A stretch of DNA of 41,652 bases. It comes from Coleofasciculus sp. LEGE 07092. GTDB lineage: Bacteria; Cyanobacteriota; Cyanobacteriia; Cyanobacteriales; Coleofasciculaceae. The notes under the pieces are model-generated. The model was not told the origin of the DNA. It ran no database searches and saw only the letters and a list, made by a program, of their open reading frames with translations. The stretch lies in contig NZ_JADEWY010000050.1 in NCBI RefSeq assembly GCF_015207375.1, forward strand, positions 1-41,652, given 5' to 3'. Positions 17,490 through 27,800 of the stretch are shown here, piece after piece. How positions within the stretch are numbered: the stretch's first letter is position 1; every line of letters starts with the position of its first letter. Position numbers and translations under genes: made by a program.

Positions 17490-17816
17490 TTATCTCTTCA
17501 ACAATCGACTCAACGGGAGACGACTTTGAGATCGCCTCTTAGCTCTGGCATCTCTTCTCTGTTTGGCTAACTTCAACCCTCTCAATCGGACGGGAGTGTC
17601 TTCAGTTTCCTCTTCTTCCTCAGGCTCTACCTCCTGGGGTTCGTCTTTCGTTTTCCACCAACCATACACCCACCCACCAGCGAACCCACCTACAGCGCCA
17701 GCTAGGATACTGAAGGGTACAGAATATCTCAAAAAGACAAAGGCAAATAGGAAAACCAACCAAAGTCTCAGTGCCGTTGAAAATCCACCTGAGGAACCTG
17801 GTATGAGTTTATTCAT
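17490..17816 (-). CDS. small membrane-anchored protein with acidic and basic tails
   Basis: 108 residues from the ATG at 17816 (a GTG at 17828 is in frame). There is one long or two short hydrophobic segments (about 14-33 and 36-54, with GAVGGFAGGWVYGWW), then an acidic run (EVEPEEEEETEDTP), then a strongly basic C-terminus rich in Arg. No family name can be given. It is convergent with argB, with 19 bases between the stops. Confidence 0.6.
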   Translation of the reverse strand: MNKLIPGSSGGFSTALRLWLVFLFAFVFLRYSVPFSILAGAVGGFAGGWVYGWWKTKDEPQEVEPEEEEETEDTPVRLRGLKLAKQRRDARAKRRSQSRLPLSRLLKR

Positions 17817-17905
17817 ATCTTTACCCACTCATCATACTTGACCGTTGGTAATCGGCAACTCACTTAATCCTGTTACCCAACTTGACCATAACAATAGCAC
17901 TGGAA

Positions 17906-19429
17906 TTAACTCTTAAGTCCTAATTGGGATGCCCAATCTTGAGTGGTATCCAATGAAGTTACCAGCGATTGCTCTGCCTCTGTAAAGGCTTCAGCCGTTG
18001 CTCGTTGTTTTTCCAACAAATTGGCTGTGGCATCAGACACATCACCCGTGCGAGATGAGAGGCGATCGCACAACACCTCTACCGGGGCAATGCAGTGTAA
18101 AATTTGTAGAGGTAACTGGTGAGCTTGAGCCTGAGCGATCGCCTCTTTTCTTAACGCCTGTCGGTCATACTTCGCATCCAAGATTACCGCGAAACCCTGA
18201 CTAGCCAGCATAATGCCCAGTTCTAACAAGCGATCATACGTCCTCTGATTCATTTCTGGCGTATATATCTCATCCCCTCCCTGTTGATCTAGGGAAATGC
18301 CAGCTAGATGTTTGCGCACGGCATCCGAACGCAGGTGAATCGCTCCCAAATGCCGCGCCAACCGCCGCGCTACCGTACTTTTCCCAGAACCCGACAAACC
18401 CGACATTATCATTAACCGTCCCTGATTGGTTTTGGTATATTCCCAAGCCAGCCGATAATAATCAGCCGCCGTAGCTGCGGCTTCCTGTTTGGCATCCTCC
18501 GGCACCTCCGGATCATCTAGCAAAAAAGAAGTCACCTTGGCTCGCACATAAGCCTGTCGGCTCAAATAAAGAGGCAGAACTTGCAACCCTTCCCAATCAC
18601 CCGTTTGCTCCACGTAGGTATTCAAAAAGGCATTGCCTAAATTTTTACACCCCCGCGCATCCAAATCCATCACCGCAAACGCAACATCATACATGACATC
18701 AACAAAGCGGAATGGCTCGTTAAATTCAATCCGGTCAAATAGCTGAATTTTATCGTGCCACAAGCAAATATTTCTCAGGTGTAAATCCCCGTGGCATTCA
18801 CGAATCGCTCCCTTTTCCCGGCGTGCTGACAACAATTCCTGACGCTGTTTAAAAAAGCGATCGCTAAATTCCTGGGTTTCCTCGTACTGTTGTTGAGTTT
18901 GAACACTGCCGATGTATTTGTTAGTTTGCTTATAATTTTCGTCAAGAGCCTCACGTACTTTATCCACTGTCCCAAAGCTACGAATGTAATCATTGCTCGG
19001 TGCTTGGGCATGAAACTGAGCAACCACTCGCCCGAGTTCTTCCATGTGAGCTTCTGTCAGTTGGCTTTGCTCAAACAGATTAACCAACAGGGTATCTTGG
19101 GGAAATTGGCTCATTTTGAGGGCGTATTCTACGGGTTCACCCTCCCCTGCCAAAACAAGCTTGCTATCGGTTTGAGTGATGGGTAAAACCTCCAGATAAA
19201 TCTCTGGCGCATAGGGTTGATTGAGCCGGAGTTCTTCCTGACAGAAATGCTGCCGACGCTCCAAAGTAGAAAAATCCAAAAATCCAAAATTAACGGGTTT
19301 CTTAACTTTGTAGGCGTAATCCCCCGTCAGGAACACGTAAGAAACGTGAGTTTGCATCAACTCAATGGGTGTCTTGACTGGGTGGGGATAGAATCCCGGT
19401 TGTTTCATCTGTTCAAGTAGGGAAGACAT
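17906..19429 (-). CDS. fusion of APH-like kinase and P-loop (AAA/zeta-type) kinase domains
   Basis: 507 residues from the ATG at 19429; the frame runs 26 codons further but with a non-family leader. The N-terminal half is an aminoglycoside-phosphotransferase-like fold: catalytic HGDLHLRN and metal-binding LFDRIEF. The C-terminal third is a P-loop kinase with GLSGSGKST (about 345-353) and LRSDAVRKHLAG, as in AAA_33 proteins. This two-domain protein is widespread in bacteria and commonly annotated as bifunctional aminoglycoside phosphotransferase/ATP-binding protein; its substrate is unknown and resistance should not be assumed. It follows rplY on the same strand but behind a terminator. Confidence 0.85.
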   Translation of the reverse strand: MSSLLEQMKQPGFYPHPVKTPIELMQTHVSYVFLTGDYAYKVKKPVNFGFLDFSTLERRQHFCQEELRLNQPYAPEIYLEVLPITQTDSKLVLAGEGEPVEYALKMSQFPQDTLLVNLFEQSQLTEAHMEELGRVVAQFHAQAPSNDYIRSFGTVDKVREALDENYKQTNKYIGSVQTQQQYEETQEFSDRFFKQRQELLSARREKGAIRECHGDLHLRNICLWHDKIQLFDRIEFNEPFRFVDVMYDVAFAVMDLDARGCKNLGNAFLNTYVEQTGDWEGLQVLPLYLSRQAYVRAKVTSFLLDDPEVPEDAKQEAAATAADYYRLAWEYTKTNQGRLMIMSGLSGSGKSTVARRLARHLGAIHLRSDAVRKHLAGISLDQQGGDEIYTPEMNQRTYDRLLELGIMLASQGFAVILDAKYDRQALRKEAIAQAQAHQLPLQILHCIAPVEVLCDRLSSRTGDVSDATANLLEKQRATAEAFTEAEQSLVTSLDTTQDWASQLGLKS

Positions 19430-19505
19430 GGTGCTTTGTGTTGTGTCTGTTTGTCTGTATTGCTTATTATCTTCGCAGTTTTCCCCTCCTTCTTCTGTGA
19501 CATAC

Positions 19506-19535
19506 AAAAAGCCAGGGACAACTAGATTCCCTGAC
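19506..19535 (-). terminator. intrinsic terminator after rplY
   Basis: On the minus strand GTCAGGGA and TCCCTGGC pair over 8 bases (one G-U) around a 9-nt loop, followed at once by TTTTT. It lies 31 bases after the rplY stop and closes the purA-rplY unit. Confidence 0.75.
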
Positions 19536-19565
19536 TTGAGAAGAAGAATACACTGACACCAAGTT

Positions 19566-20180
19566 TTAGATTACTGCTGGTGCTTCTGATGCTGTTGAAT
19601 CCTCAGAGCTATCGGATGCCAGAGCGGATGTACCTAGAATGTTGACGACTGTTCGCTGGGGATCATCACTGATGGTAACGCCTTCTGGCAAAACTATCTC
19701 ATTAATATGCAAGCTTTCGCCTAATTCCAAGTTAGAGACATCTACCTCAATCGATTCTGGAATATTATTTGGAGAACATTCTACTTGAACTTCATTCATG
19801 ACGTGTTCTAAGACACCACCTTTCTTGACTCCTGCTGCTGTTCCCAACAGATGAACAGGCACGCCTATCTTGACGCTATCCTGAGACGCCATAGAGAAAA
19901 AGCTGAGGTGATAGAGAAACTTCTTCCAGGGATGGGTTTGTACTTCTCGCAGCAGTGCTTTTCCACTCCAAGGCAGGTCGGGAATAGTGACCTGAATGGG
20001 GGTGTGGTTAATAACATCAGCATTTTTGAGCAAAGTTTCTGCTGCTTTGGCGCTTACTGTCAGAGCCACAGATTCCGCTCCATCGTGACCATAAAGGGTT
20101 GCCGGGATTAAACCTTCTCGACGTAGGGCTTTAGGCTTACTGCCTTCGGGTCGCTTTTGACATTCAACTGTAACTTCCAT
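19566..20180 (-). CDS. rplY: 50S ribosomal protein L25/general stress protein Ctc
   Basis: 204 residues, the long Ctc/TL5 form. The N-terminal L25 domain (VECQKRPEGSKPKALRREGL, then ATLYGHDG) binds 5S rRNA; the C-terminal beta domain (GVPVHLLGTAAGVKKGGVLE, then IEVDVSNLELGESLHINEI) is the usual extension, ending in a Ser/Ala-rich acidic tail. It is downstream of purA, 80 bases away on the same strand, with its own terminator. Probably cotranscribed with purA. Confidence 0.95.
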   Translation of the reverse strand: MEVTVECQKRPEGSKPKALRREGLIPATLYGHDGAESVALTVSAKAAETLLKNADVINHTPIQVTIPDLPWSGKALLREVQTHPWKKFLYHLSFFSMASQDSVKIGVPVHLLGTAAGVKKGGVLEHVMNEVQVECSPNNIPESIEVDVSNLELGESLHINEIVLPEGVTISDDPQRTVVNILGTSALASDSSEDSTASEAPAVI

Positions 20181-20216
20181 TTCCGTAGCTTTTATGGGTT
20201 TTCAAGGGGTGGTTAG

Positions 20217-20235
20217 TGGTCATTGAGTCATTAGT
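20217..20235. repeat. GTCATTG-type heptamer repeat
   Basis: TGGTCATTGAGTCATTAGT between rplY and purA; same simple repeat type as at 3649-3670 and 40747-40771. Confidence 0.45.
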
Positions 20236-20260
20236 CTTTTGCTAAAACTAATGAAAAAGT

Positions 20261-21664
<1,404 letters not shown>

Positions 21665-21696
21665 TCAACATAACCTTTAAGAGGTAATCAAAATAT

Positions 21697-22743
21697 ATGG
21701 CACTCTATGCTGAGTTACATCGTCACTTAGGCGGTTCGGTTGTCCCTCGGATTCTTTGGCGGTACTTCCAACGCCAAACGACTGACCTAGCGCACCGCTT
21801 TCCAGAATATCCCGAATTTGAGGAGTTTTACACGCGATCGCGCAGCACACTTGATGAGTATCTGGAACTGCACACCTTAGTAGAAAGCGTGCAAACGGCT
21901 CAAACGCTACCTTATTTTATCTATCGCCTGATTCGGGGAGCTTACATCTTTGAAAATTTAGCCTATTTGGAGCTGCGGTACACCCCTTATTTGCGAACGT
22001 CTGAACAGTTGAGTCAGTCTGAGCGGATCGAGCAGATGGCAGAGATTATTGAGATTGTAGGTCAAGCTAGTCGGGTTAAGGACTATCCGATTGTCATCAG
22101 CCAAATTCTCTGTATGCACTCGCGCCTACCCTATGAGGTAAATAAAGCGATTGTAGAGTTAGCTGCCCAAGGGAAAGAGTATGTGTGTGGGGTGGATCTG
22201 GCAGGGGGAGATGCCCACTATGCCGAGCGTTTGGATGAATTTGTGAGATTGTACAAGTATGCGCGATCGCTGGGTCTGAAAACAACGGGTCATCTCTACG
22301 AAACTACCGAAGGCTGTTATCCAGAATTGCTTCCTTATTTAATGAGGATTGGTCACGGTATCCACATTCCTATAAAATATCCAGAATTGTTAAAAGAAGT
22401 AGCTGATCAACAGCAATGCCTGGAAGTTTGTCCTACAACTTACTTAAAAACGGGTACTCTAAATGACCTGCGTCAACTCAAGGTGGTTTTTGACCGTTGT
22501 TTTGATGCAGGTGTAGATATTGCCATTTGCACGGATAACGCCGGGTTGCACAACGTGCGCCTGCCGTTTGAGTATGAAAACCTGCTGACTCAGGATGTGA
22601 TTGATTTTGAGCAGTTACAAGCCTGCCAGGATGCCGCGTTCCGCCATGCCTTTGCGTGGCCCCATACTCAGCGTCCGGCTTCGCTGTTGACAGGTTTGCT
22701 GCAAGATAAAACATCAGAGGCTGTGGTGGTTAACAGTCGTTAG
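21697..22743 (+). CDS. adenosine deaminase-family amidohydrolase
   Basis: 348 residues of the ADA/AMP-deaminase branch of metal-dependent hydrolases. Metal ligands are His8 and His10 (ELHRHLGGS), His199 (TGHLYE) and Asp280; Glu202 is the proton shuttle and His220 (RIGHG) the catalytic His. Two places depart from ordinary ADA: the HAGE motif reads HLYE, and the TDD motif reads TDN (Asn281), a position that in mouse ADA (Asp296) touches the purine ring. So deamination of a purine-like substrate is likely but adenosine itself is not assured. The start follows AAGAGGT. Divergent from purA. Confidence 0.85.
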   Translation: MALYAELHRHLGGSVVPRILWRYFQRQTTDLAHRFPEYPEFEEFYTRSRSTLDEYLELHTLVESVQTAQTLPYFIYRLIRGAYIFENLAYLELRYTPYLRTSEQLSQSERIEQMAEIIEIVGQASRVKDYPIVISQILCMHSRLPYEVNKAIVELAAQGKEYVCGVDLAGGDAHYAERLDEFVRLYKYARSLGLKTTGHLYETTEGCYPELLPYLMRIGHGIHIPIKYPELLKEVADQQQCLEVCPTTYLKTGTLNDLRQLKVVFDRCFDAGVDIAICTDNAGLHNVRLPFEYENLLTQDVIDFEQLQACQDAAFRHAFAWPHTQRPASLLTGLLQDKTSEAVVVNSR

Positions 22744-22769
22744 GGGTAGAGTTAAGCGATTCCCTACCC
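22744..22769 (+). terminator. weak hairpin after deaminase gene
   Basis: GGGTAG and CTACCC pair over 6 bases around a 14-nt loop just after the stop, then CCTTCG. A poor terminator at best. Confidence 0.3.
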
Positions 22770-22794
22770 TTCGTGACTAGAGTCCCATTCCATG

Positions 22795-22863
22795 AGACAT
22801 CTCCATCAATTAAACTTCAGTCCAAATTTTATAAGGGTTTTAGATTAATTATTGGAGATGTCT
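22795..22863. repeat. 69-bp inverted repeat with 19-bp arms
   Basis: AGACATCTCCATCAATTAA (22795-22813) and TTAATTATTGGAGATGTCT (22845-22863) match at 17 of 19 positions around a 31-base centre. It could act as a strong mRNA hairpin ending the deaminase transcript, or be a short MITE. Confidence 0.6.
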
Positions 22864-22905
22864 AGTGTAATTGAACGATTGCCCTGAGAGTTTAAGCGCG
22901 ATCGC

Positions 22906-22936
22906 TTGACAATGAGGAGGCAATACCTGCTAATCT
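22906..22936 (+). promoter_or_regulatory. possible acpP promoter
   Basis: TTGACA (22906-22911), 19 bases, then TAATCT (22931-22936), giving a leader of about 150 bases to the acpP ATG. The spacing is longer than ideal. Confidence 0.3.
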
Positions 22937-23094
22937 TTCTCGAATGGATAGCTGGGACGGTATAATCGGGTGCCAGTTCCCGAAGCGACCATCTCTGGTT
23001 AGAGCGATCGCTCTTTCGGATAAGATGAGAAGATGCGCAAGCACAAAGTAACACCACTTGATAAATTACTAGCGACTGGGTTGAGGAATAGTTG

Positions 23095-23343
23095 ATGAAC
23101 CAAGAGATTTTTGAGAGAGTCAAAAAAATAGTAGGAGAGCAGTTAGAAGTTGATCCCGGTGATGTGAAGCCGGAGGCAAACTTTGCTAACGATCTCAACG
23201 CTGACTCTCTGGATACGGTTGAACTCGTGATGGCGTTAGAAGAAGAGTTCGATATTGAAATTCCTGATGAGGCAGCCGAGCAGATTGCCACAGTTCAATC
23301 TGCTGTGGACTACATTAGCTCTAAAGTCGAAGCTGCTGCTTAA
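23095..23343 (+). CDS. acpP: acyl carrier protein
   Basis: 82 residues from the ATG at 23095, with GAGGA 8 bases upstream; a TTG immediately before adds one residue and is not needed. It carries the acyl chain on a phosphopantetheine arm attached to the Ser of [17 protein letters not shown]. The protein is short and acidic, with the usual helix II signature. It is followed by fabF after 65 bases, the common fatty-acid synthesis pair, and the two probably share a transcript ending at the terminator after fabF. Confidence 0.98.
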   Translation: MNQEIFERVKKIVGEQLEVDPGDVKPEANFANDLNADSLDTVELVMALEEEFDIEIPDEAAEQIATVQSAVDYISSKVEAAA

Positions 23344-23408
23344 TATAGCTGTTGATCGTTACAGAAAGTTCTGCGTTCTGGGGGTAGTTACCCTGGTGTA
23401 CAAGTATC

Positions 23409-24665
23409 ATGACAAACTTTGAACAAAAACGGGTTGTTGTTACAGGTCTCGGCGCGATTACACCGATTGGCAACAATCTCGCTGAGTACTGGGAAGGGTT
23501 GTTGACCGGACGTAATGGAATTGGTCCGATTACTTTATTTGACCCTTCTCGACACACCTGTCGAATTGCTGGTGAGGTTAAGGGTTTCAATCCTCACGAC
23601 TATATGGATCGTAAAGAAGCAAAGCGTATGGATCGCTTTGCTCAATTTGCGGTGGCTGCCAGCAAGGACGCTCTCGCTGACGCCCAGTTTGTCATTAACG
23701 AACTGAACGCAGAACAGGTGGGTGTTGTCATAGGCACCGGAGTGGGAGGTCTTAAAGTCTTAGAAGACCAGCAAGAGATCTATCTGACTCGCGGACCCGA
23801 TCGATGCAGCCCCTTTATGATTCCGATGATGATTGCCAACATGGCAGCGGGTTTGACCGCCATTCACACCGGTGCCAAAGGACCCAATACCTGCACGGTA
23901 AGTGCCTGTGCCTCTGGAGCGCACGCTGTCGGAGATGCCTTTCGGCTGATTCAACGGGGGTATGCCCAAGCCATGATTTGCGGCGGTACGGAAGCGGCGG
24001 TTACTCCCTTATCAGTTGCTGGATTTGCGGCAGCACGGGCGCTTTCTTGCCGGAACGACGACCCAGAACACGCCTGCCGTCCGTTCGACCGCGATCGGGA
24101 TGGGTTTGTGATGGGTGAAGGAGCCGGAATCCTGATTTTGGAAGAACTCGAATATGCCCTAAGTCGCAACGCTCGGATTTATGCAGAAATTGTCGGCTAT
24201 GGCATGACCTGTGATGCCTATCACATGACTTCGCCAAGTCCAGATGGGGAAGGTGCCATTAGAGCAATACAGTTAGCGCTGAAAGATGCGAGTTTGAGTC
24301 CGGAGCAGGTGAGCTACGTCAATGCCCACGGCACCAGCACGCCAGTGAATGACCCGACGGAAACGACGGCGATTAAAAAAGCGCTAGGTGATCATGCTTA
24401 TCAGGTGGCAGTTAGCTCGACCAAATCTATGACGGGACATCTTTTGGGTGGCTCTGGCGGTATTGAGTCGGTTGCCGCAGTCATGACAGTCGCCAATGAC
24501 CAAATTCCCCCAACCATTAATTTAGAAAATCCTGATCCGAAATGTGACCTCGATTACGTGCCAAACAAGAGTCGTCAACAGACAGTTGAAGTGGCGCTGT
24601 CCAATTCCTTTGGGTTTGGTGGTCATAATGTAACCCTAGCATTTAAGAAATATAAACCGGATTGA
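23409..24665 (+). CDS. fabF: beta-ketoacyl-ACP synthase II
   Basis: 418 residues. It condenses malonyl-ACP with acyl-ACP during chain elongation. Catalytic residues: Cys in TVSACASGA, His in NAHGTSTPVNDPTE, His in STKSMTGHLLGGSGG with its Lys, and the GFGGHN loop at the end. Full length, and cytoplasmic. It sits directly after acpP and before a strong terminator, so acpP-fabF is one unit. Confidence 0.98.
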   Translation: MTNFEQKRVVVTGLGAITPIGNNLAEYWEGLLTGRNGIGPITLFDPSRHTCRIAGEVKGFNPHDYMDRKEAKRMDRFAQFAVAASKDALADAQFVINELNAEQVGVVIGTGVGGLKVLEDQQEIYLTRGPDRCSPFMIPMMIANMAAGLTAIHTGAKGPNTCTVSACASGAHAVGDAFRLIQRGYAQAMICGGTEAAVTPLSVAGFAAARALSCRNDDPEHACRPFDRDRDGFVMGEGAGILILEELEYALSRNARIYAEIVGYGMTCDAYHMTSPSPDGEGAIRAIQLALKDASLSPEQVSYVNAHGTSTPVNDPTETTAIKKALGDHAYQVAVSSTKSMTGHLLGGSGGIESVAAVMTVANDQIPPTINLENPDPKCDLDYVPNKSRQQTVEVALSNSFGFGGHNVTLAFKKYKPD

Positions 24666-24712
24666 GTGAGAGTTCTCAATCTGGGTACAGAGACTCAGAC
24701 TATCCGTTTAAG

Positions 24713-24753
24713 CCAACCCTAACTTACTCTAAGTTAGGGTTGGTTATTTTATT
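24713..24753 (+). terminator. strong intrinsic terminator after fabF
   Basis: CCAACCCTAACTTA-CTC-TAAGTTAGGGTTGG, a perfect 14-bp stem with a 3-nt loop followed by TTATTTTATT. It separates acpP-fabF from the effector-like unit. Confidence 0.9.
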
Positions 24754-24815
24754 AGACTTCTGGCAGGAGTTGGGAGTTGTGAATAGAAGCGGCTATGACA
24801 GAGAGGAAGCTGGCG

Positions 24816-27800
24816 ATGTCTGATCAAGTGTATCTGTCGAAAAAAGCTCCTGCTCAATCCAATGAGACACCAGCGCCAAATCCATTGCAGTCACGTCCGT
24901 TCCCAGTTCAGAAGCTGTCTTTACCCCAGCAGAAAACACCCGAGACGAGAGAGCAACTCGAACGCTCATCCCGTTTGAGTCACAATTTTCTAAAAATCCC
25001 TGTCAATCCTCCAGGTACGCCACCACCACCACCACCGATTCAACCAAAATTTACCTACGGTGGCTTAACGAATCCGTATCAACAGCAGGCAGCACCAGTA
25101 ACTAATCCTCTATTGAACCAACTAAAGGTTCAGCAATTCAGCCAAGGTCAAACAGTTCAACAAAAGGCTCTCACGGAGCGACAAGATAGCGAGTTCAAGC
25201 AACAAGAGGAAGAACTTGAGTCTTTAGAGGAGCAGCAAAATTCAGGCAAAACCCCTGAATTTACCTCGAATCGGGAATCGCCATCCTGGTCAAAAGAAGC
25301 ACAAGCCCAACCCGAAACTCTTGAGGCAAAGAAATTAGAGTTAGAGAGTGAATCGGCTAAAGTTACCTCGAACAAAGAGCAGCAGAAGGTAGTAGTAGAA
25401 GGGGCAGGAACTATACCCCTTGAGGCTAAGACACTGAGCGATCGCTCTTTGGAAACCCAGCTAGGGAAAAGTGAATCACAGGTTAATTCAAATGTCAATG
25501 GCAAGCTAGAAAAAACTACCTCCCAAATCCCAACAGGCTCTACACAAACAAACAATTCCAATGCTGTTGAGGAGAATAAGTCCACTGAAACAGACACGGG
25601 AACAGAACAACAACTAGAAATAGAAACCCCAGTAGAAAACACAGGTAGCACTAAAACTCCCCCACCCTCGCCAGCCATCACTACTTCTACAGGCTCTGAA
25701 GCTAACTTAGGTGGAGGTGCGGGAGGTCAAGGAAATACCCCCATTCCCCAAGAGGCTGTTCCAATTAGTGCTGAAGACCCTGGTCAGATTCTTGAACAGC
25801 TAAAAAATACACCCGCCACCCAATCTATTGCCACCTACGCCCAGGCACAAACGGCTTCTGCAAAAGCGTTAGAGAAACAACGGCAAAACGTCCAAGAAAC
25901 AATTCCAGAAATTCCCGCACCCACAGGATTACCCGCTCAAAAATCGGCTGAATCTGGCAAAGCAGCGCAAACAGCGGCTGAGAATGCGGCGGTTGTCAAG
26001 GCAGCTCCTGTTGGTGATGCTGGGGTAAAGAAAGCGGGTCAAGACAGTTTAAAGTATGACTCAAAAGTACCAGAAGCTCCCCTGCCTCCACCTGCAACGG
26101 CGACACAGTTAGCAGGAGGGAATGTTGCTGGAGAAGGGGAATCAGACCCCGCTCTCAGTCAGAGCGCTCAAAATGCCTTAGCAAATGTCAGCTTAGATAC
26201 CAATCAAGTTAGCACCAGTGCTGGAGAACGCCCCAACGTGGATTTGACAGGTGAAGCTGACCCCTCGCAGATGGCTGCGGCTCAGACTCAATCCAGTCAG
26301 CAGGTGCAGCAGGTAAAAGCTAAAGCAGCTCAAGATATTAACCAAGACTTTGGTGAGAAAAAAATCTTCCCGGAAGCAAGTAACGAAACCCTCAAAGCCA
26401 ATAAAGAACTTTCAGCAGTGGCGGCTCCTACTGGAAAGATTGGAGAAGCACCTGCTCTTCCAGGGGAATTAGTTGGTGGCTTAAATCAATCCCTGAGTCC
26501 ATTTTTGAGAGAAAAGATTGGCGCTGAACAAGAGAAATATCAAGCGGGGAAAGAGAAAGGGGAAGAGAAAAGTAAAGGTGAGAAAGAAGCAAGCAAGCAC
26601 TTAGAAGAAGCTGAACAGAAAGCTGAAGCTGAAAAACAGAAAGCTGACTCTGAAGCCGGGAAGAAAAAACAAGAGGCGGAGAAAGAATCCGGTGGGTTCT
26701 GGGGTTGGGTAAAATCGAAAGCCAAAGCCCTGATTGATGGACTCAAACAAGCGGTTAACTTTATCTATGACAATTTACGCAAAGCAGTTAAAGCTATCTT
26801 TGAGGCAGCCAAAAAACTGGCAGTTGCGGCAATTGATTTGGCTCGTCAAGCGATTGTCGGGTTAATCAAAGGCTTTGGCGAGATTCTTAAAGGCTTAGTA
26901 AAGGTTGTTTTTGCGGCTTTCCCAAACATCGCCAAGAAGATTACTGCTAAGATTGACCAGGCGATTAACAAAGCGGTTAAAGCTGTCAATGCGGCGGCGG
27001 ATTTGTTGAAGAAAGGTGTTTCCGCTGTTCTGGGTTTCCTGGCAAATACCTTGGATACACTACTAGCTGCTCTCCAAGCCATTTACAACGCCGTCATTGA
27101 CGCTGTTGGTGCAGTCATTAACGCCTTGTTAGAAGTGATGCAAAAAATCGGTCATCTAGTATCTGCTGCCAAACAGATGCCCGATCACTTCTGGGGACAA
27201 ATGTCTGAGGAAGTCATGGGTATGGATGTCACTCAACCTTTACCCTTTGAACGGACTCAGGACGATTGTGCTACCTGTAATGCCCCAGCAATAGCGGAGA
27301 ACGCTGCCCCAGCTACAGTTTCAGGGGGCGGTGCATCGGCAGAGATGTTGAACAAAACTGAGTTCACAGATAATGATATCGCTGTAGAGCAGGTTGCGCC
27401 CTTTGATGTAGATCCTGAGTTCCTGGCTTCCACGAATCTGTCAGACGGTGGTGAGGTTGAGTTTGGTGAATCGAATGACCCAGCTAACTCCATGGAGGCA
27501 ATTAAAGCAGAGTTGGTTGGACAAGCACCAGCAGGAATAACATTGGCTGAAGGGATTGCTGGTAATGAAGCGGCTGTCGGTGGATGCTGCGACGATGAGC
27601 AAACAGCTCAAGCCAAACTTGAGCAAATGATGACACAGAAGGTTGAAGGTGCAGAAGGAACGCACAAGTCAGGTGAATCTGCCAAACAGGGTGACATTCC
27701 TGCTTCTATGAAAACAATCGGACCGCTCAGTCCCGGACAGCGATCGCAATATCTATTTCACCAGCTCAAGCAGGGGATTCAGCAGTGGTTTGCGGCGAAT

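Larger units (their letters stand above)
22744..23094. other. intergenic region before acpP
   Basis: About 350 bases holding a weak hairpin after the deaminase gene, a 69-bp inverted-repeat element, two GCGATCGC octamers and a possible acpP promoter. No gene seen; a long minus-strand frame here is the complement of acpP. Confidence 0.5.

Noticed and set aside
22845..23291. 148-codon minus-strand frame over acpP
   Set aside because: It is the complement of acpP and its leader; Ser-rich composition typical of a shadow frame.
25157..25681. 174-codon minus-strand frame inside the giant gene
   Set aside because: Ser/Cys/Val-rich shadow of a Gln/Glu/Thr-rich coding region.
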